IMG/VR virus record: IMGVR_UViG_3300030329_003092 | Span: 1 to 54,679 of that record | Reading direction: 5' to 3' (one strand) | DNA length: 54,679 nucleotides | Origin: a virus | Part shown: positions 1 through 6,973 of the stretch, in pieces | How positions within the stretch are numbered: position 1 is the stretch's first letter | Layout: the number at the start of each line of letters is the position of its first letter | The notes under the pieces: model-generated | What the model was told of the DNA's origin: nothing | Databases searched by the model: none | What the model saw: only the letters and a program-made list of their open reading frames with translations | Program-made: the position numbers and the translations under genes

Positions 1-140
1 TTCTTAACTACAGTCCATAGCACTTGTGATCCTGGCTCAATAAAATACATTGGATCATAACTCTTATCTTGTGTATTGCAGAGCCCATTTAAGAGGGCGT
101 CATACAACTTTAGTTTATTAAGGTCTTTCTCTTTCAGCAT
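1..140 (-). CDS. Hypothetical protein, 3' part cut by window edge
   Basis: An ATG at 138-140 opens a frame that stays open for 46 codons to the left edge, so the C-terminus is missing. The visible part starts MLKEKDLNKLKLYDALLNG and is charged and probably soluble. A weak purine-rich AGAGAG sequence lies upstream. I do not recognise the family. It follows the 62-residue gene at 177-365 with no separate promoter, so it is probably cotranscribed with it. Confidence 0.6.
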   Translation of the reverse strand, partial: MLKEKDLNKLKLYDALLNGLCNTQDKSYDPMYFIEPGSQVLWTVVK

Positions 141-176
141 TTTATTTTTTCTCTCTTAGTCTCGGGATTAATCTGA

Positions 177-365
177 TTATATATCAAGAGTAACTTTAGC
201 TAACCGTACTTGTTCTTCTAAATCCTTCTCTAACTCTTCCACAATCTCATCTAGTTCTGAGATAGTAGAACAAATACCTAAATCGTGGAAGTTCGGATGG
301 TCGTTAGCACCTTTTTTATATTGCTTATCACACCATTCACATTGCTTTGTAACTGTCGCTTCCAT
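177..365 (-). CDS. Small zinc-finger-like protein (62 aa)
   Basis: Residues 9-12 form a CEWC knuckle, followed by His and Cys (HDLGICS) at about residues 27-33, so a CxxC...H...C metal site is likely. The C-terminal half is an acidic helix (ELDEIVEELEKDLEEQ) that could be a coiled coil. It lies about 30 nt downstream of a TTGACA/GATAAT promoter (398-426) and has a GAGAGAGA-type ribosome site. No named family is recognised; an adaptor or small regulator is only a guess. Confidence 0.75.
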   Translation of the reverse strand: MEATVTKQCEWCDKQYKKGANDHPNFHDLGICSTISELDEIVEELEKDLEEQVRLAKVTLDI

Positions 366-397
366 GTCTTATCTCTCTCTCAATAAGTTTATAACTT

Positions 398-426
398 ATT
401 ATCTCACATTTTTAACGTGCTGTCAA
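398..426 (-). promoter_or_regulatory. sigma70-type promoter for 177-365
   Basis: On the minus strand, TTGACA (421-426), exactly 17 bp, then GATAAT (398-403). An A-tract (AAAAAAAGTGC) precedes the -35 like an UP element. The start codon is 33 nt downstream. Confidence 0.8.
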
Positions 427-467
427 GCACTTTTTTTATTTTATTTATTATTTTCTCTCGCCGGATT

Positions 468-710
468 TTATACTTTGCGGAGCCACTCTTTGTGATAATG
501 ATAGGCCGCTTTAGCCTGTCCCGGTACGGCGACAAAGTAGCAATCTTTCGAAGACTCACCTAATGGATAACCGTTAAGATGCGTATCTTCAGGGCGTGAC
601 TTGCGGATAATAATACCGATTGTAGAATGTCCGGGCAGGGCGTCGTTTTTGCCTTGGGTCATGTAATCCCAAATCTGAACTGTCTCTTCGTTCTTAAACT
701 CTTTGCTCAT
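468..710 (-). CDS. Hypothetical phage protein (80 aa)
   Basis: An 80-residue soluble protein starting MSKEFKNEETVQIWDYMTQG, with no transmembrane segment or recognisable motif. It carries conserved-looking aromatic and glycine residues and ends in HYHKEWLRKV. The ATG follows AAGAGAGAGAA at 4-5 nt and sits about 30 nt below its own promoter (740-768). Function unknown. Confidence 0.75.
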   Translation of the reverse strand: MSKEFKNEETVQIWDYMTQGKNDALPGHSTIGIIIRKSRPEDTHLNGYPLGESSKDCYFVAVPGQAKAAYHYHKEWLRKV

Positions 711-739
711 TTCTCTCTCTTCTTGATTATTATATTACT

Positions 740-768
740 ATTGTCTCATACTTTTATTTAAAAGTCAA
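740..768 (-). promoter_or_regulatory. sigma70-type promoter for 468-710
   Basis: TTGACT (763-768), 17 bp, GACAAT (740-745), preceded by AAAAAAGTGC on the minus strand. One mismatch in each box. Confidence 0.7.
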
Positions 769-780
769 GCACTTTTTTAT

Positions 781-879
781 TTATTTTCTTGATCTCGAAT
801 CAACTAAGATTTCCCAAAGATAACAACAACTTAGACACGCTACGAACGCTCCGCTGAACACTAGGATATCCATCCACAT
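781..879 (-). CDS. Small membrane protein (32 aa)
   Basis: Starts MWMDILVFSGAFVACLSCCY, one hydrophobic span over residues 4-22 followed by a short basic tail (SRSRK). It starts 1 nt after the TAG of the 85-residue gene, so translation is probably coupled. Single-span peptides like this recur through the window. A membrane location is likely; the function is unknown. Confidence 0.55.
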   Translation of the reverse strand: MWMDILVFSGAFVACLSCCYLWEILVDSRSRK

Positions 880-880
880 T

Positions 881-1138
881 CTATAAAGCCTCCAAAGATT
901 CAAAAACCAGTTCCTCTACGTCAACGTCATCGTCTAAGAAACCCTGTTCAACAAGCAACTCGATCATCCCTTCGCGTGACTCAGTAACTCGTTTTGCGAT
1001 CTCGCGCTTTGTCTCGTCGATTGCGTCTTCTATAATGCGTCGAACATCGAAAACGGTCACGCAGAGAATCGCATCAGACAATCCCTTGTGCCTATCCGTG
1101 ACAGCTTCTAATACTTTTTCGGTTACTTCTTTATTCAT
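881..1138 (-). CDS. Hypothetical helical protein (85 aa)
   Basis: An all-alpha, charged protein starting MNKEVTEKVLEAVTDRHKGL, with a very acidic C-terminus (DDDVDVEELVFESLEAL). A GTG 9 nt upstream (1147) is an alternative start; the ATG at 1138 is chosen because it is closer to a canonical start, but neither has a strong Shine-Dalgarno sequence. It overlaps no neighbour and lies 2 nt after the stop of 1141-1386. Family unknown. Confidence 0.7.
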   Translation of the reverse strand: MNKEVTEKVLEAVTDRHKGLSDAILCVTVFDVRRIIEDAIDETKREIAKRVTESREGMIELLVEQGFLDDDVDVEELVFESLEAL

Positions 1139-1140
1139 TT

Positions 1141-1386
1141 TTACCACTTCGGCTCCCTCTCACAACTCGCAGGCTGTGACCAGTTCTCATACTGCCAATC
1201 TGAAATCTTGCCTTCCTTGCAGAGGGCGTCTGTAAAGTTATTCCATGCTTCGCGGCGCATTGGGCCATCGACCCATGACTTGCCGCCGTTGTTCTGCTTC
1301 TCCGTATGTCGAATGGAAGGGAGAATATATGCTTCGAACTCTCTAACCGCTTCTTGCCATAACATTACTGTGTGAAGGTTTGTCAT
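1141..1386 (-). CDS. Conserved small phage protein (81 aa)
   Basis: The central segment GPMRREAWNNFTDALCKEG followed by ISDWQYENW resembles a small protein seen in many phages of unknown role (family knowledge, not verified here). It is mostly helical, with no membrane segment. It is the first gene after promoter 1419-1447, and GGAGAG precedes the ATG by about 8 nt. Confidence 0.75.
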   Translation of the reverse strand: MTNLHTVMLWQEAVREFEAYILPSIRHTEKQNNGGKSWVDGPMRREAWNNFTDALCKEGKISDWQYENWSQPASCEREPKW

Positions 1387-1418
1387 TCTTTATCTCTCCG
1401 ATTAAATAATATATTACT

Positions 1419-1447
1419 ACTATAACAAATATTTTATTAGTTGTCAA
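1419..1447 (-). promoter_or_regulatory. sigma70-type promoter for 1141-1386
   Basis: TTGACA (1442-1447), 17 bp, TATAGT (1419-1424) with extended TGT before it. The -35 encodes the C-terminal LDN of the upstream gene 1437-1730. Confidence 0.85.
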
Positions 1448-1730
1448 GTATTATTTTTGTTGGACAATACGAAGGCGCTTGTTCCTTTTCTTCAATGTCA
1501 AGCAAAGGAAGCTCCGCAATATAAAGAAACTCGTTGCCGCCTGTAATGTCGGTCCACTGACTAACAAGGCTAGAGGCGGGCATGTTATCAGGAGTGGATG
1601 ACCATGCGCCCCAGTCGTCAACGTATTCTTCAGCCCATTTTTCAAGTTGCCACTGTGCGCCCTTGCGGGTCGCAAAGGCTCGCTCGTCTGTGCCGTGTTT
1701 GTGCTCATATTTTGCTAAGAAGATTTTCAT
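1437..1730 (-). CDS. Hypothetical protein (97 aa)
   Basis: A small soluble protein starting MKIFLAKYEHKHGTDERAFA. The first 45 residues (mixed beta strands, then a helix rich in Trp and acidic residues) look like a compact alpha/beta domain. The start overlaps the upstream stop as TAATG, with GGAGG 8 nt before it, which fixes this start. Its last residues ILDN are encoded by the -35 element of the next promoter. Unknown function. Confidence 0.75.
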   Translation of the reverse strand: MKIFLAKYEHKHGTDERAFATRKGAQWQLEKWAEEYVDDWGAWSSTPDNMPASSLVSQWTDITGGNEFLYIAELPLLDIEEKEQAPSYCPTKIILDN

Positions 1731-1948
1731 TATAGTTTTCCTCCGATCATTTTGTTCTCGTCGTAACCAATAACTTCCAAGTCCTCAGAAGGAACATAAA
1801 AGGAGTGAATGGTGCCATCCACCATAACTTGCCACATAGGATCGCGGTCTGGACCACTAGCCGCTTTCTTTTCTACAAGCAATCCTATCTTTCCTTTCCA
1901 CTCGGGGTAGAACTCTTCACTGAACTTCACTAAATCGCCTACTTTCAT
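1730..1948 (-). CDS. MKVGDLV-family small protein (72 aa)
   Basis: Starts MKVGDLVKFSEEFYPEWKG, then G-I-G-L-L-V, a WQVMVDG strand and a VPSEDLEVIGY end. The pattern of short beta strands (GDLV, GLLV, MWQVMV, LEVI) suggests an SH3-like barrel; this is inference. Its ATG overlaps the stop of 1945-2124 as ATGA, with GAGGT upstream. It is one of about 20 related genes in the window. Confidence 0.8.
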   Translation of the reverse strand: MKVGDLVKFSEEFYPEWKGKIGLLVEKKAASGPDRDPMWQVMVDGTIHSFYVPSEDLEVIGYDENKMIGGKL

Positions 1949-2124
1949 TTTACTACCTCAACAGACATACGCATTGCCCAAGACAGGGTGTTCTCTTTAA
2001 GCCAAAATACCTGAACCTCTCTTTTCAAACCATCAAAGCCGATCCGATCAGATTCGATCTTGCTTACAAATCCTGTGCCCTTCTCTCTAGGATCGCAGGA
2101 TTTTACTAAATCACCGATTTTCAT
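1945..2124 (-). CDS. MKVGDLV-family small protein (59 aa)
   Basis: Starts MKIGDLVKSCDPREKGTGFV, continues SKIESD and then VQVFWLKENTLSWAM, matching the family's G-x-V turn and its central hydrophobic strand with Trp. It is the first gene after promoter 2152-2180, its ATG is preceded by GAGAGAGAA, and its TGA overlaps the ATG of the next paralogue. Confidence 0.75.
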   Translation of the reverse strand: MKIGDLVKSCDPREKGTGFVSKIESDRIGFDGLKREVQVFWLKENTLSWAMRMSVEVVK

Positions 2125-2151
2125 TTCTCTCTCTCAGTTAAATATAATACC

Positions 2152-2180
2152 ACTATAACAAATATTTTATCGATTGTCAA
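2152..2180 (-). promoter_or_regulatory. sigma70-type promoter for the 2.1-1.4 kb array
   Basis: TTGACA (2175-2180), 17 bp containing AATATTTG, then TATAGT (2152-2157). TGT immediately before the -10 gives an extended -10. The TGA stop of 2177-2428 is inside the -35. Confidence 0.85.
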
Positions 2181-2428
2181 GGACTTTTTGATAAAACTGC
2201 TAAGTCCCTGATATCGCTTGTATGTTCTCTCCATTGCGTGCCATCCCCGTCGTTGTGGGCTTCTTGCAGAGTCACCAAGGTGCATTTATAACGCAGGGGG
2301 TTGTGCCGCTCGACGTCGGAGCGGGGTTCGGCATATTCAGGCCGGGAAGTGATTATAAAAATATGGTGTAACTTTGGATCGTACGTTCGGCCAAGCTCAA
2401 CATAATATACTAAATCACCGACTTTCAT
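2177..2428 (-). CDS. MKVGDLV-family small protein (83 aa)
   Basis: Starts MKVGDLVYYVELGRTYDP, with a long polar middle and the family's terminal segment (IRDLAVLSKSP). GGGAGAAG precedes the ATG. The first 14 nt (2415-2428) are also the last 14 nt of the upstream paralogue, whose TGA stop lies inside the Gly-Asp codons of this start. Its own TGA is the central part of the downstream TTGACA. Confidence 0.8.
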   Translation of the reverse strand: MKVGDLVYYVELGRTYDPKLHHIFIITSRPEYAEPRSDVERHNPLRYKCTLVTLQEAHNDGDGTQWREHTSDIRDLAVLSKSP

Positions 2429-2636
2429 TTTCTTCTCCCTGTTCTAACAGTGTAAACTCGCCAGGATAACGCTCTAAGTCGCCAACAGAAAAGAAGAGCC
2501 CCACTGTCTCGTTCGACCAAAGCACAGAGGCTTTCTTGCCACTAGGGGTCAGCTTCAATACGATACCAACCTGAGCCTCTCCTTCCCCGTAGTAATCATG
2601 TTTCGGGGTATATAAGATTAAATCACCGACTTTCAT
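2415..2636 (-). CDS. MKVGDLV-family small protein (73 aa)
   Basis: Starts MKVGDLILYTPKHDYYGEG, followed by VGIVLKLTPSGKKASVLWS and a VGDLERYPGEFTLLEQ end. G-IVL and SVLWS fit the family's second and third strands. The C-terminal NESR is just the out-of-frame reading of the next gene's ATGAAAGTCGG. Its ATG overlaps the stop of 2636-2821 (TAATG). Confidence 0.8.
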   Translation of the reverse strand: MKVGDLILYTPKHDYYGEGEAQVGIVLKLTPSGKKASVLWSNETVGLFFSVGDLERYPGEFTLLEQGEENESR

Positions 2637-2821
2637 TATACAAACCCGATTCGGCGCTTAGACGCGCTCTCACGCTCGAAAGCTGTCATGTAGTACTCCA
2701 CCACCTTGTGCGCTCCATCAATGGAAGCTACCATAAGTTGCACGCCGTCTGGAAGGGATACAAGACATGTTCCGTCTTCGTTCTTAATAACTACCGGAAA
2801 AGGTTCAACCTGATCGATCAT
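2636..2821 (-). CDS. Hypothetical protein (61 aa)
   Basis: Starts MIDQVEPFPVVIKNEDGTCL. Short beta-like strands (FPVVI, CLVSLPDG, LMVASI) are followed by a helix and a basic end (SKRRIGFV). It is not an obvious member of the MKVGDLV family but has similar size and position. It is led by promoter 2851-2879 and an AGAGAGA ribosome site. Unknown function. Confidence 0.7.
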   Translation of the reverse strand: MIDQVEPFPVVIKNEDGTCLVSLPDGVQLMVASIDGAHKVVEYYMTAFERESASKRRIGFV

Positions 2822-2850
2822 TTTTGTCTCTCTATTAAGTTTCTATAAAT

Positions 2851-2879
2851 AATATATCAAATATTTAATCTCTTGTCAA
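2851..2879 (-). promoter_or_regulatory. sigma70-type promoter for 2636-2821
   Basis: TTGACA (2874-2879), 17 bp, TATATT (2851-2856) with TGA as extended -10. The A-tract AAAAAAGTTC lies upstream. Confidence 0.8.
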
Positions 2880-2887
2880 GAACTTTT

Positions 2888-3073
2888 TTATTCTTCATCT
2901 TTTTTCTTTCGACCAACAACAACTAGCTCTTCTTCATACCTCCACTCAGTGGTGCCATTGTTAGAGAAATAAACCTTCACAAGCTTGGGGCTGTCCTCCC
3001 TTTCTTGCAATATGTCTATGACTAAACCGAACCCCGAATAGTACCAATCAAGAACTAAGTCGCCTACTTTCAT
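2888..3073 (-). CDS. MKVGDLV-family small protein (61 aa)
   Basis: Starts MKVGDLVLDWYYSGFGLVID, then LVKVYFSNNGTTEW and ELVVVGRKKKDEE. The G-LVID and VKVYF strands match the family and the tail is highly charged. The Shine-Dalgarno GAGG lies in the loop of a 6-bp hairpin (3078-3093), 10 nt before the ATG, so translation could depend on RNA structure. Confidence 0.8.
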   Translation of the reverse strand: MKVGDLVLDWYYSGFGLVIDILQEREDSPKLVKVYFSNNGTTEWRYEEELVVVGRKKKDEE

Positions 3074-3077
3074 TGTT

Positions 3078-3093
3078 GTGTGTCCTCACACAC
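3078..3093 (-). promoter_or_regulatory. Hairpin presenting the ribosome site of 2888-3073
   Basis: The minus strand reads GTGTGT-GAGG-ACACAC, a perfect 6-bp stem with the Shine-Dalgarno GAGG as its loop. It is seen directly in the sequence; a regulatory role is inference. Confidence 0.45.
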
Positions 3094-3125
3094 TAAATAG
3101 GCGGCGCTCTTAATCAGTGTTACAT

Positions 3126-3236
3126 TTATTTATCTTTGTTGTTCTTGCTGTCCGTGTGGTCTGCCCAAAAGAGCAGTCCATAGCATATAGCGACTATTCC
3201 AATGATAGAAAAGAACATATAATCAGATGGTGTCAT
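3126..3236 (-). CDS. Small membrane protein (36 aa)
   Basis: Starts MTPSDYMFFSIIGIVAICYG, one strongly hydrophobic span (residues 7-24) and a polar, lysine-rich tail (HTDSKNNKDK). The ATG is immediately after the TAA of 3238-3468. Probably a single-span inner-membrane peptide of unknown role. About 50 nt beyond its end there is only the leader of 2888-3073. Confidence 0.55.
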   Translation of the reverse strand: MTPSDYMFFSIIGIVAICYGLLFWADHTDSKNNKDK

Positions 3237-3237
3237 T

Positions 3238-3468
3238 TTAATCCTCGAACTCTAACTTAAGCTCCTGTTGTGAAAAGCTCGGTAGGTCGCATATAGAGCG
3301 ACTCACACGGGGAGTGTCGAATGCATGTTGGCCGCTAACGTTGTTATAGTTGGCGAACCATGCTTCGACAAGGCGAACAAAGTCATCTGTGATCGCCTGG
3401 ACGTCTCCCTGGTTCAACTTCTCAGTGCCTGAGTTAACAGGCACATCAATAAAAAACTTAATATTCAT
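3238..3468 (-). CDS. Hypothetical protein (76 aa)
   Basis: Starts MNIKFFIDVPVNSGTEKLNQ, an N-terminal strand followed by helices with several aromatics, ending in an acidic LKLEFED. It lies 26 nt downstream of the VWA-metallopeptidase gene and is presumably cotranscribed with it. A role linked to that protein is possible but not shown by the sequence. Confidence 0.65.
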   Translation of the reverse strand: MNIKFFIDVPVNSGTEKLNQGDVQAITDDFVRLVEAWFANYNNVSGQHAFDTPRVSRSICDLPSFSQQELKLEFED

Positions 3469-3494
3469 AATAGGTTATATCCTTTTGGTTAATC

Positions 3495-4778
3495 TCAACC
3501 CTTCTCCGTAATGGCGATTACTCGCTCATTGGTTTGGAAGTATGGGTTAGAGGCATAATATTCTGTGGTCATCCACATACGCTGGCATTTGCTAGGCTTG
3601 GGCTTAGGAGCACACAAGTCTGTTAGCACAATATGACCATCGAAGCTTCGACTATTCACATACTCGGTCGGCGGGTTAAAGTCTGTTCCACCGGAGCGGA
3701 CTCGTTCCCACTTTCTCTTCTCGCCTTTCCTCCATGTATAAACCATGTCTTCTGCAACAGTTGTATCAAATGGAATAACTGTGAAAGTGGCGAGATCAGA
3801 AAGTTTATTAAGCTCTGCAAAAAAGGCTTCGAGCATCGAATCTGAGACGGACCCAGACTGGTCAATGGAAATCGCAATACTGGCTTGACGATTTGTCTTG
3901 CGGCCAGGATGCACGTATGGGTAGCGCCGATTGATTCGCTTGATTGTCGAGGACTTTGCAGCTTTCTGGGAAGTCTTCACGAAATAGCGCAATACCTTCT
4001 TCCAGTCAACGAAGCCCTGAATGCGCTTCATAATGTCCTTGCGAATAGATTGGGGAACAGAACCCCAGGAGTTTGATCGGGAAGCTTCCTCCGCAGCTTT
4101 ACGAACTGCTTCTTTGAGGCGCTCTTTAGCGATCTCCCGTGTAGTGGAATCAACCTGATCCCAGCCCTCGTGGGAGTCGAACTGCCCGTTGTCTCCCATG
4201 TTGCTGCCTTGCCCTTCTCCACCTTGGCCTTGGCCTTCGCCGCCTCCTTGGCCGTCTTGGTTCTCGCCTTGATTGTCGTAGCCTTCGGGCGGGTCTTTCT
4301 TCAGTTTATCGAGATACCATTCGGCAGTCATGCCGGAAGGGTAGTCCTTGAACATATCGTGACCGGGGCGTAGACAGCCCTCTGGAAGATCCCGTAAGTG
4401 ACTGTTGATAGCTAGGTCCGTTGCGAAGTTCCAAGCTCGATTATTCTCCCCTTCGGGGCGACGATCCGTTAGGTGCTCGAAGATAATGTGGTAAAGTTCA
4501 TGCTTGATAATGTCTCGCTTCTGTGCATCTGTAAGGGTCACAAAGAAGCGAGGGTTGTATTTCATTTCAAACTGGCCTGTGTTCGGATTGACCAACACTC
4601 CGGCAGTGGGGATTCTCTCTGTTGCGTGCTTATCAACTCTTCTTGATAGAGCGGCGAAGAAAGGCTCGTTCATGAGTAGTCGCGCTACATGAATGTTTAA
4701 GTCAAACTCCGGTAGTGGAGTGTATTCCGGTTTCGGCTGCTCCACTGTTTCTTCTTTAGTCTCTTCTTTATCTGACAT
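3495..4778 (-). CDS. VWA-like domain putative metallopeptidase (427 aa)
   Basis: The N-terminal part has a zinc-protease helix, HELYH (HExxH) near residue 95, flanked by a fold typical of the DUF2201-type 'putative metallopeptidase domain'. A Gly/Gln-rich linker (about residues 170-205) follows. The C-terminal half is a von Willebrand A-like domain with a MIDAS-type D-x-S-G-S motif (SIDQSGSVSD) near residue 305. This arrangement is the usual partner of MoxR AAA+ ATPases, and the next gene upstream (4879-5955) is one. Such pairs act as metal-dependent chaperones in bacteria; the phage target is unknown. Transcribed from promoter 4810-4838. Confidence 0.85.
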   Translation of the reverse strand: MSDKEETKEETVEQPKPEYTPLPEFDLNIHVARLLMNEPFFAALSRRVDKHATERIPTAGVLVNPNTGQFEMKYNPRFFVTLTDAQKRDIIKHELYHIIFEHLTDRRPEGENNRAWNFATDLAINSHLRDLPEGCLRPGHDMFKDYPSGMTAEWYLDKLKKDPPEGYDNQGENQDGQGGGEGQGQGGEGQGSNMGDNGQFDSHEGWDQVDSTTREIAKERLKEAVRKAAEEASRSNSWGSVPQSIRKDIMKRIQGFVDWKKVLRYFVKTSQKAAKSSTIKRINRRYPYVHPGRKTNRQASIAISIDQSGSVSDSMLEAFFAELNKLSDLATFTVIPFDTTVAEDMVYTWRKGEKRKWERVRSGGTDFNPPTEYVNSRSFDGHIVLTDLCAPKPKPSKCQRMWMTTEYYASNPYFQTNERVIAITEKG

Positions 4779-4809
4779 ATCTCTGCCTTTAAATATATTT
4801 TATACTATA

Positions 4810-4838
4810 GTTATACACTATATTTTTATATTTGTCAA
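4810..4838 (-). promoter_or_regulatory. sigma70-type promoter for the VWA gene
   Basis: TTGACA (4833-4838), 17 bp, TATAAC (4810-4815). It lies in the 100-nt gap between the MoxR and VWA genes, so the two can be expressed independently. Confidence 0.8.
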
Positions 4839-4878
4839 GGGGGAAAAAGGAAATTTTTTCGCGACGGGTTTTCTTTCC

Positions 4879-5955
4879 CTATTCCTCCTTCTTTCCCTCA
4901 TCCGCCTGGAGCATGTCTACCATGCGCTGCGATACCGGCACGCCATCAACCTTCGCCTGGTGCAGCTTGATAGTGTTGTTAATATCATTCTCGGAAGATC
5001 CGAGCACTGTCCACAACTTCATCGCGACCTCGGAAGGAAGCTGAAAGAAATAGTTAGCAAGGTTCTGAACCTTCTCATCTTCAAGGGCTTCCGCGAAGAC
5101 CTTAGAGCCCTCCAGCTTATCAACAAACGCAGTATGGTCGTTGATACCCCAATCTTCAACAAGCTCCAACTTGCCGTCGACAAGCACGTCGTTGATAGTG
5201 ACCTGTCGATCATAGTTCAGAACGAAATCATTGAACGCTACCGCAGCTTCGAAGCCAAGGAAAGCAGAAGCAAGATTAAATACTTCAGGACTTGCACCGG
5301 CATCAAGCAACTTCGTGTTGGTTACACACTCATTAAAGCGGTCCCACGAACGTCGAGAAGGATAAACCTTGTTAGGCTCGAACTCATCTTTGTGCTCAAG
5401 GTGGACGCGGTTCTGGTTCACGAAGTCCCAAACCATTTTGTGTACGCGGTCTTGTGCCCAGTTAAGCCAGTCTTCAACGGAAGGCTCAACGTCAAACACA
5501 GTCCAGCGGTCAAGCTCCGCAGGGTCCATCTCCCCAACCTGATATTGGGCTCCGTGTTCCCCGCCGTTGATAGCGGCGAAAATAAGAGTGTCAGGGTGAA
5601 GGCGATGACCATTCAGCTTGCGGCTATCCGTAAGCTCGAAGATACCTTGGCGAACTTCGATTGTTGCCCGGTCTACCTCATCGAGGAAAAGAACCACTGG
5701 GCTATCACACGCAGTCTGAAACCAGTCTGGTGGACAGAAAGAAGTAACGTCGCCGTCTGTCTTCGGAAGACCAACCAAGTCACCCTCTGTCATCTGCGAA
5801 GCGCGGCGCTCCACAACAGGGTACCCAAGATTGTCAGCGAACTGATATACAACTTCGGACTTGCCCACGCCATGACGACCACGGATAAGAATAGGCTTCT
5901 TGATAGCGGTAACGTGTGGGGCAACGTGAAGGAATGTTTTGAAATCTACAGCCAT
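4879..5955 (-). CDS. MoxR-type AAA+ ATPase (358 aa)
   Basis: Walker A GRHGVGKS lies near residues 24-31, Walker B VVLFLDEVDRA near 88-98, and a sensor-like stretch around IFAAINGGE near 130. The order and length fit the MoxR/RavA group of AAA+ ATPases, which remodel proteins together with VWA-domain partners. The VWA gene follows directly. AAGGAG precedes the ATG. It has its own promoter (6018-6046). The target in infection is unknown; virion assembly or host-protein remodelling are possibilities. Confidence 0.88.
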   Translation of the reverse strand: MAVDFKTFLHVAPHVTAIKKPILIRGRHGVGKSEVVYQFADNLGYPVVERRASQMTEGDLVGLPKTDGDVTSFCPPDWFQTACDSPVVLFLDEVDRATIEVRQGIFELTDSRKLNGHRLHPDTLIFAAINGGEHGAQYQVGEMDPAELDRWTVFDVEPSVEDWLNWAQDRVHKMVWDFVNQNRVHLEHKDEFEPNKVYPSRRSWDRFNECVTNTKLLDAGASPEVFNLASAFLGFEAAVAFNDFVLNYDRQVTINDVLVDGKLELVEDWGINDHTAFVDKLEGSKVFAEALEDEKVQNLANYFFQLPSEVAMKLWTVLGSSENDINNTIKLHQAKVDGVPVSQRMVDMLQADEGKKEE

Positions 5956-6017
5956 AATCAGGCTCCTTTATAGTAAATAGATTGTTTAGTTCTCTCTTTA
6001 ACGATTATTATGCTTAT

Positions 6018-6046
6018 ACTATAACAAATATTTATTTATTTGTCAA
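6018..6046 (-). promoter_or_regulatory. sigma70-type promoter for the MoxR gene
   Basis: TTGACA (6041-6046), 17 bp including AATATTTGT, TATAGT (6018-6023), extended TGT. A good example of the repeated promoter module. Confidence 0.85.
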
Positions 6047-6053
6047 GAAGTTT

Positions 6054-6914
6054 TTATACCTCTTTGTTTTCGTTGACATATGTCGAAGGACGTTCAGCAT
6101 CAACTTTCCACCAATCACAAGAATAATATGGGCGGTGTGTTTTTTCTGCCATATCTTCATTGCTGGGCCACATCCAAGCCTCGCGTTCTTCAAAGTGCTT
6201 ATTTACTTGAATATCACAAGAAAGCCAGCCCTCTGGTGGCTTTGCGAACTGTGGGGCATGAGAGATCACGACACAGGCATGTCTATATTCGTGCCATCTG
6301 TTGCCCTCCGATTCTTCATCGCGCTTCCAGCCATCTTCCACAATATCCCAGTCTTCCAGCGGCGCATTAATCGTTTTATAAAGCTGATCTATGGCCCTGC
6401 CTGTAGGCTGGTCAAACTTTCTCAGACTTTTGACTTTCAAAAAGTATGGAATAGAATCGTGTGCCGTGGTAATAGACAAGTGTTCCCACATAATCTCCTC
6501 AATAAACATTGGAGGTTGCCCGGGGCGACCGTGAGTCAAATCAGAAGGCCCGCGTTTTTGGTTTCGAGAGTCATTCAGAACGAGGCCACCAACGGCAAGA
6601 CCGAGTGCTCGAATGTGTGCCAACATGGCTGTGCGAAAAGCAACCTCTTGCTTCATTACATAGCCCTTGTGAGCCTTAAGGGTTGGGCAACTGCGACGGT
6701 TGTGGCCTGGGCGGTCACAATAGGAACACTTGCGAACCCGTGTAGTAACTTTTCGCATCTCCGCTTCACGGATCAAAGACTTTTCCAAGTAGCCTCTTTC
6801 TTCGGGCTTTTTTTCTCGACCCTCTGTTACGATTCTCTTGATCTCTGGGCAACTTCGTCGATTATGCCCAGTACGATAACAGTAGCCACAAGTAACTGTT
6901 CCATTCCATGCCAT
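6054..6914 (-). CDS. Protein with two CCHC zinc knuckles (286 aa)
   Basis: Two near-identical knuckles, CGYCYRTGHNRRSCP (about residues 10-24) and CSYCDRPGHNRRSCP (about 63-77), follow the C-x2-C-x4-H-x4-C nucleic-acid-binding pattern. The rest (about residues 90-286) is a mixed, Trp-rich domain with no motif I recognise. Single-strand RNA or DNA binding is likely for the N-terminus. The start is supported by promoter 6945-6973 and a GAGAGAGAAGAA leader. Confidence 0.8.
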   Translation of the reverse strand: MAWNGTVTCGYCYRTGHNRRSCPEIKRIVTEGREKKPEERGYLEKSLIREAEMRKVTTRVRKCSYCDRPGHNRRSCPTLKAHKGYVMKQEVAFRTAMLAHIRALGLAVGGLVLNDSRNQKRGPSDLTHGRPGQPPMFIEEIMWEHLSITTAHDSIPYFLKVKSLRKFDQPTGRAIDQLYKTINAPLEDWDIVEDGWKRDEESEGNRWHEYRHACVVISHAPQFAKPPEGWLSCDIQVNKHFEEREAWMWPSNEDMAEKTHRPYYSCDWWKVDAERPSTYVNENKEV

Positions 6915-6944
6915 TTCTTCTCTCTCTTATTAAGTTATGTTTAC

Positions 6945-6973
6945 ACTATAACAAATATTTTATTCGTTGTCAA
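6945..6973 (-). promoter_or_regulatory. sigma70-type promoter for the zinc-knuckle gene
   Basis: TTGACA (6968-6973), 17 bp, TATAGT (6945-6950), extended TGT. The -35 encodes Leu-Asp-Asn at the end of gene 6960-7115. Confidence 0.85.

Noticed and set aside
417-437. Hairpin GTGCT-GTCA-AGCAC plus T-tract on the plus strand
   Set aside because: Looks like a terminator for the plus strand, but no plus-strand gene exists. It is better explained as the -35 box and A-tract of the minus-strand promoter.
4693-5973. 426-codon open frame on the plus strand
   Set aside because: It runs antisense through the MoxR gene, which has Walker motifs, a ribosome site and a promoter. The plus frame has no ribosome site or recognisable domain and is a shadow.
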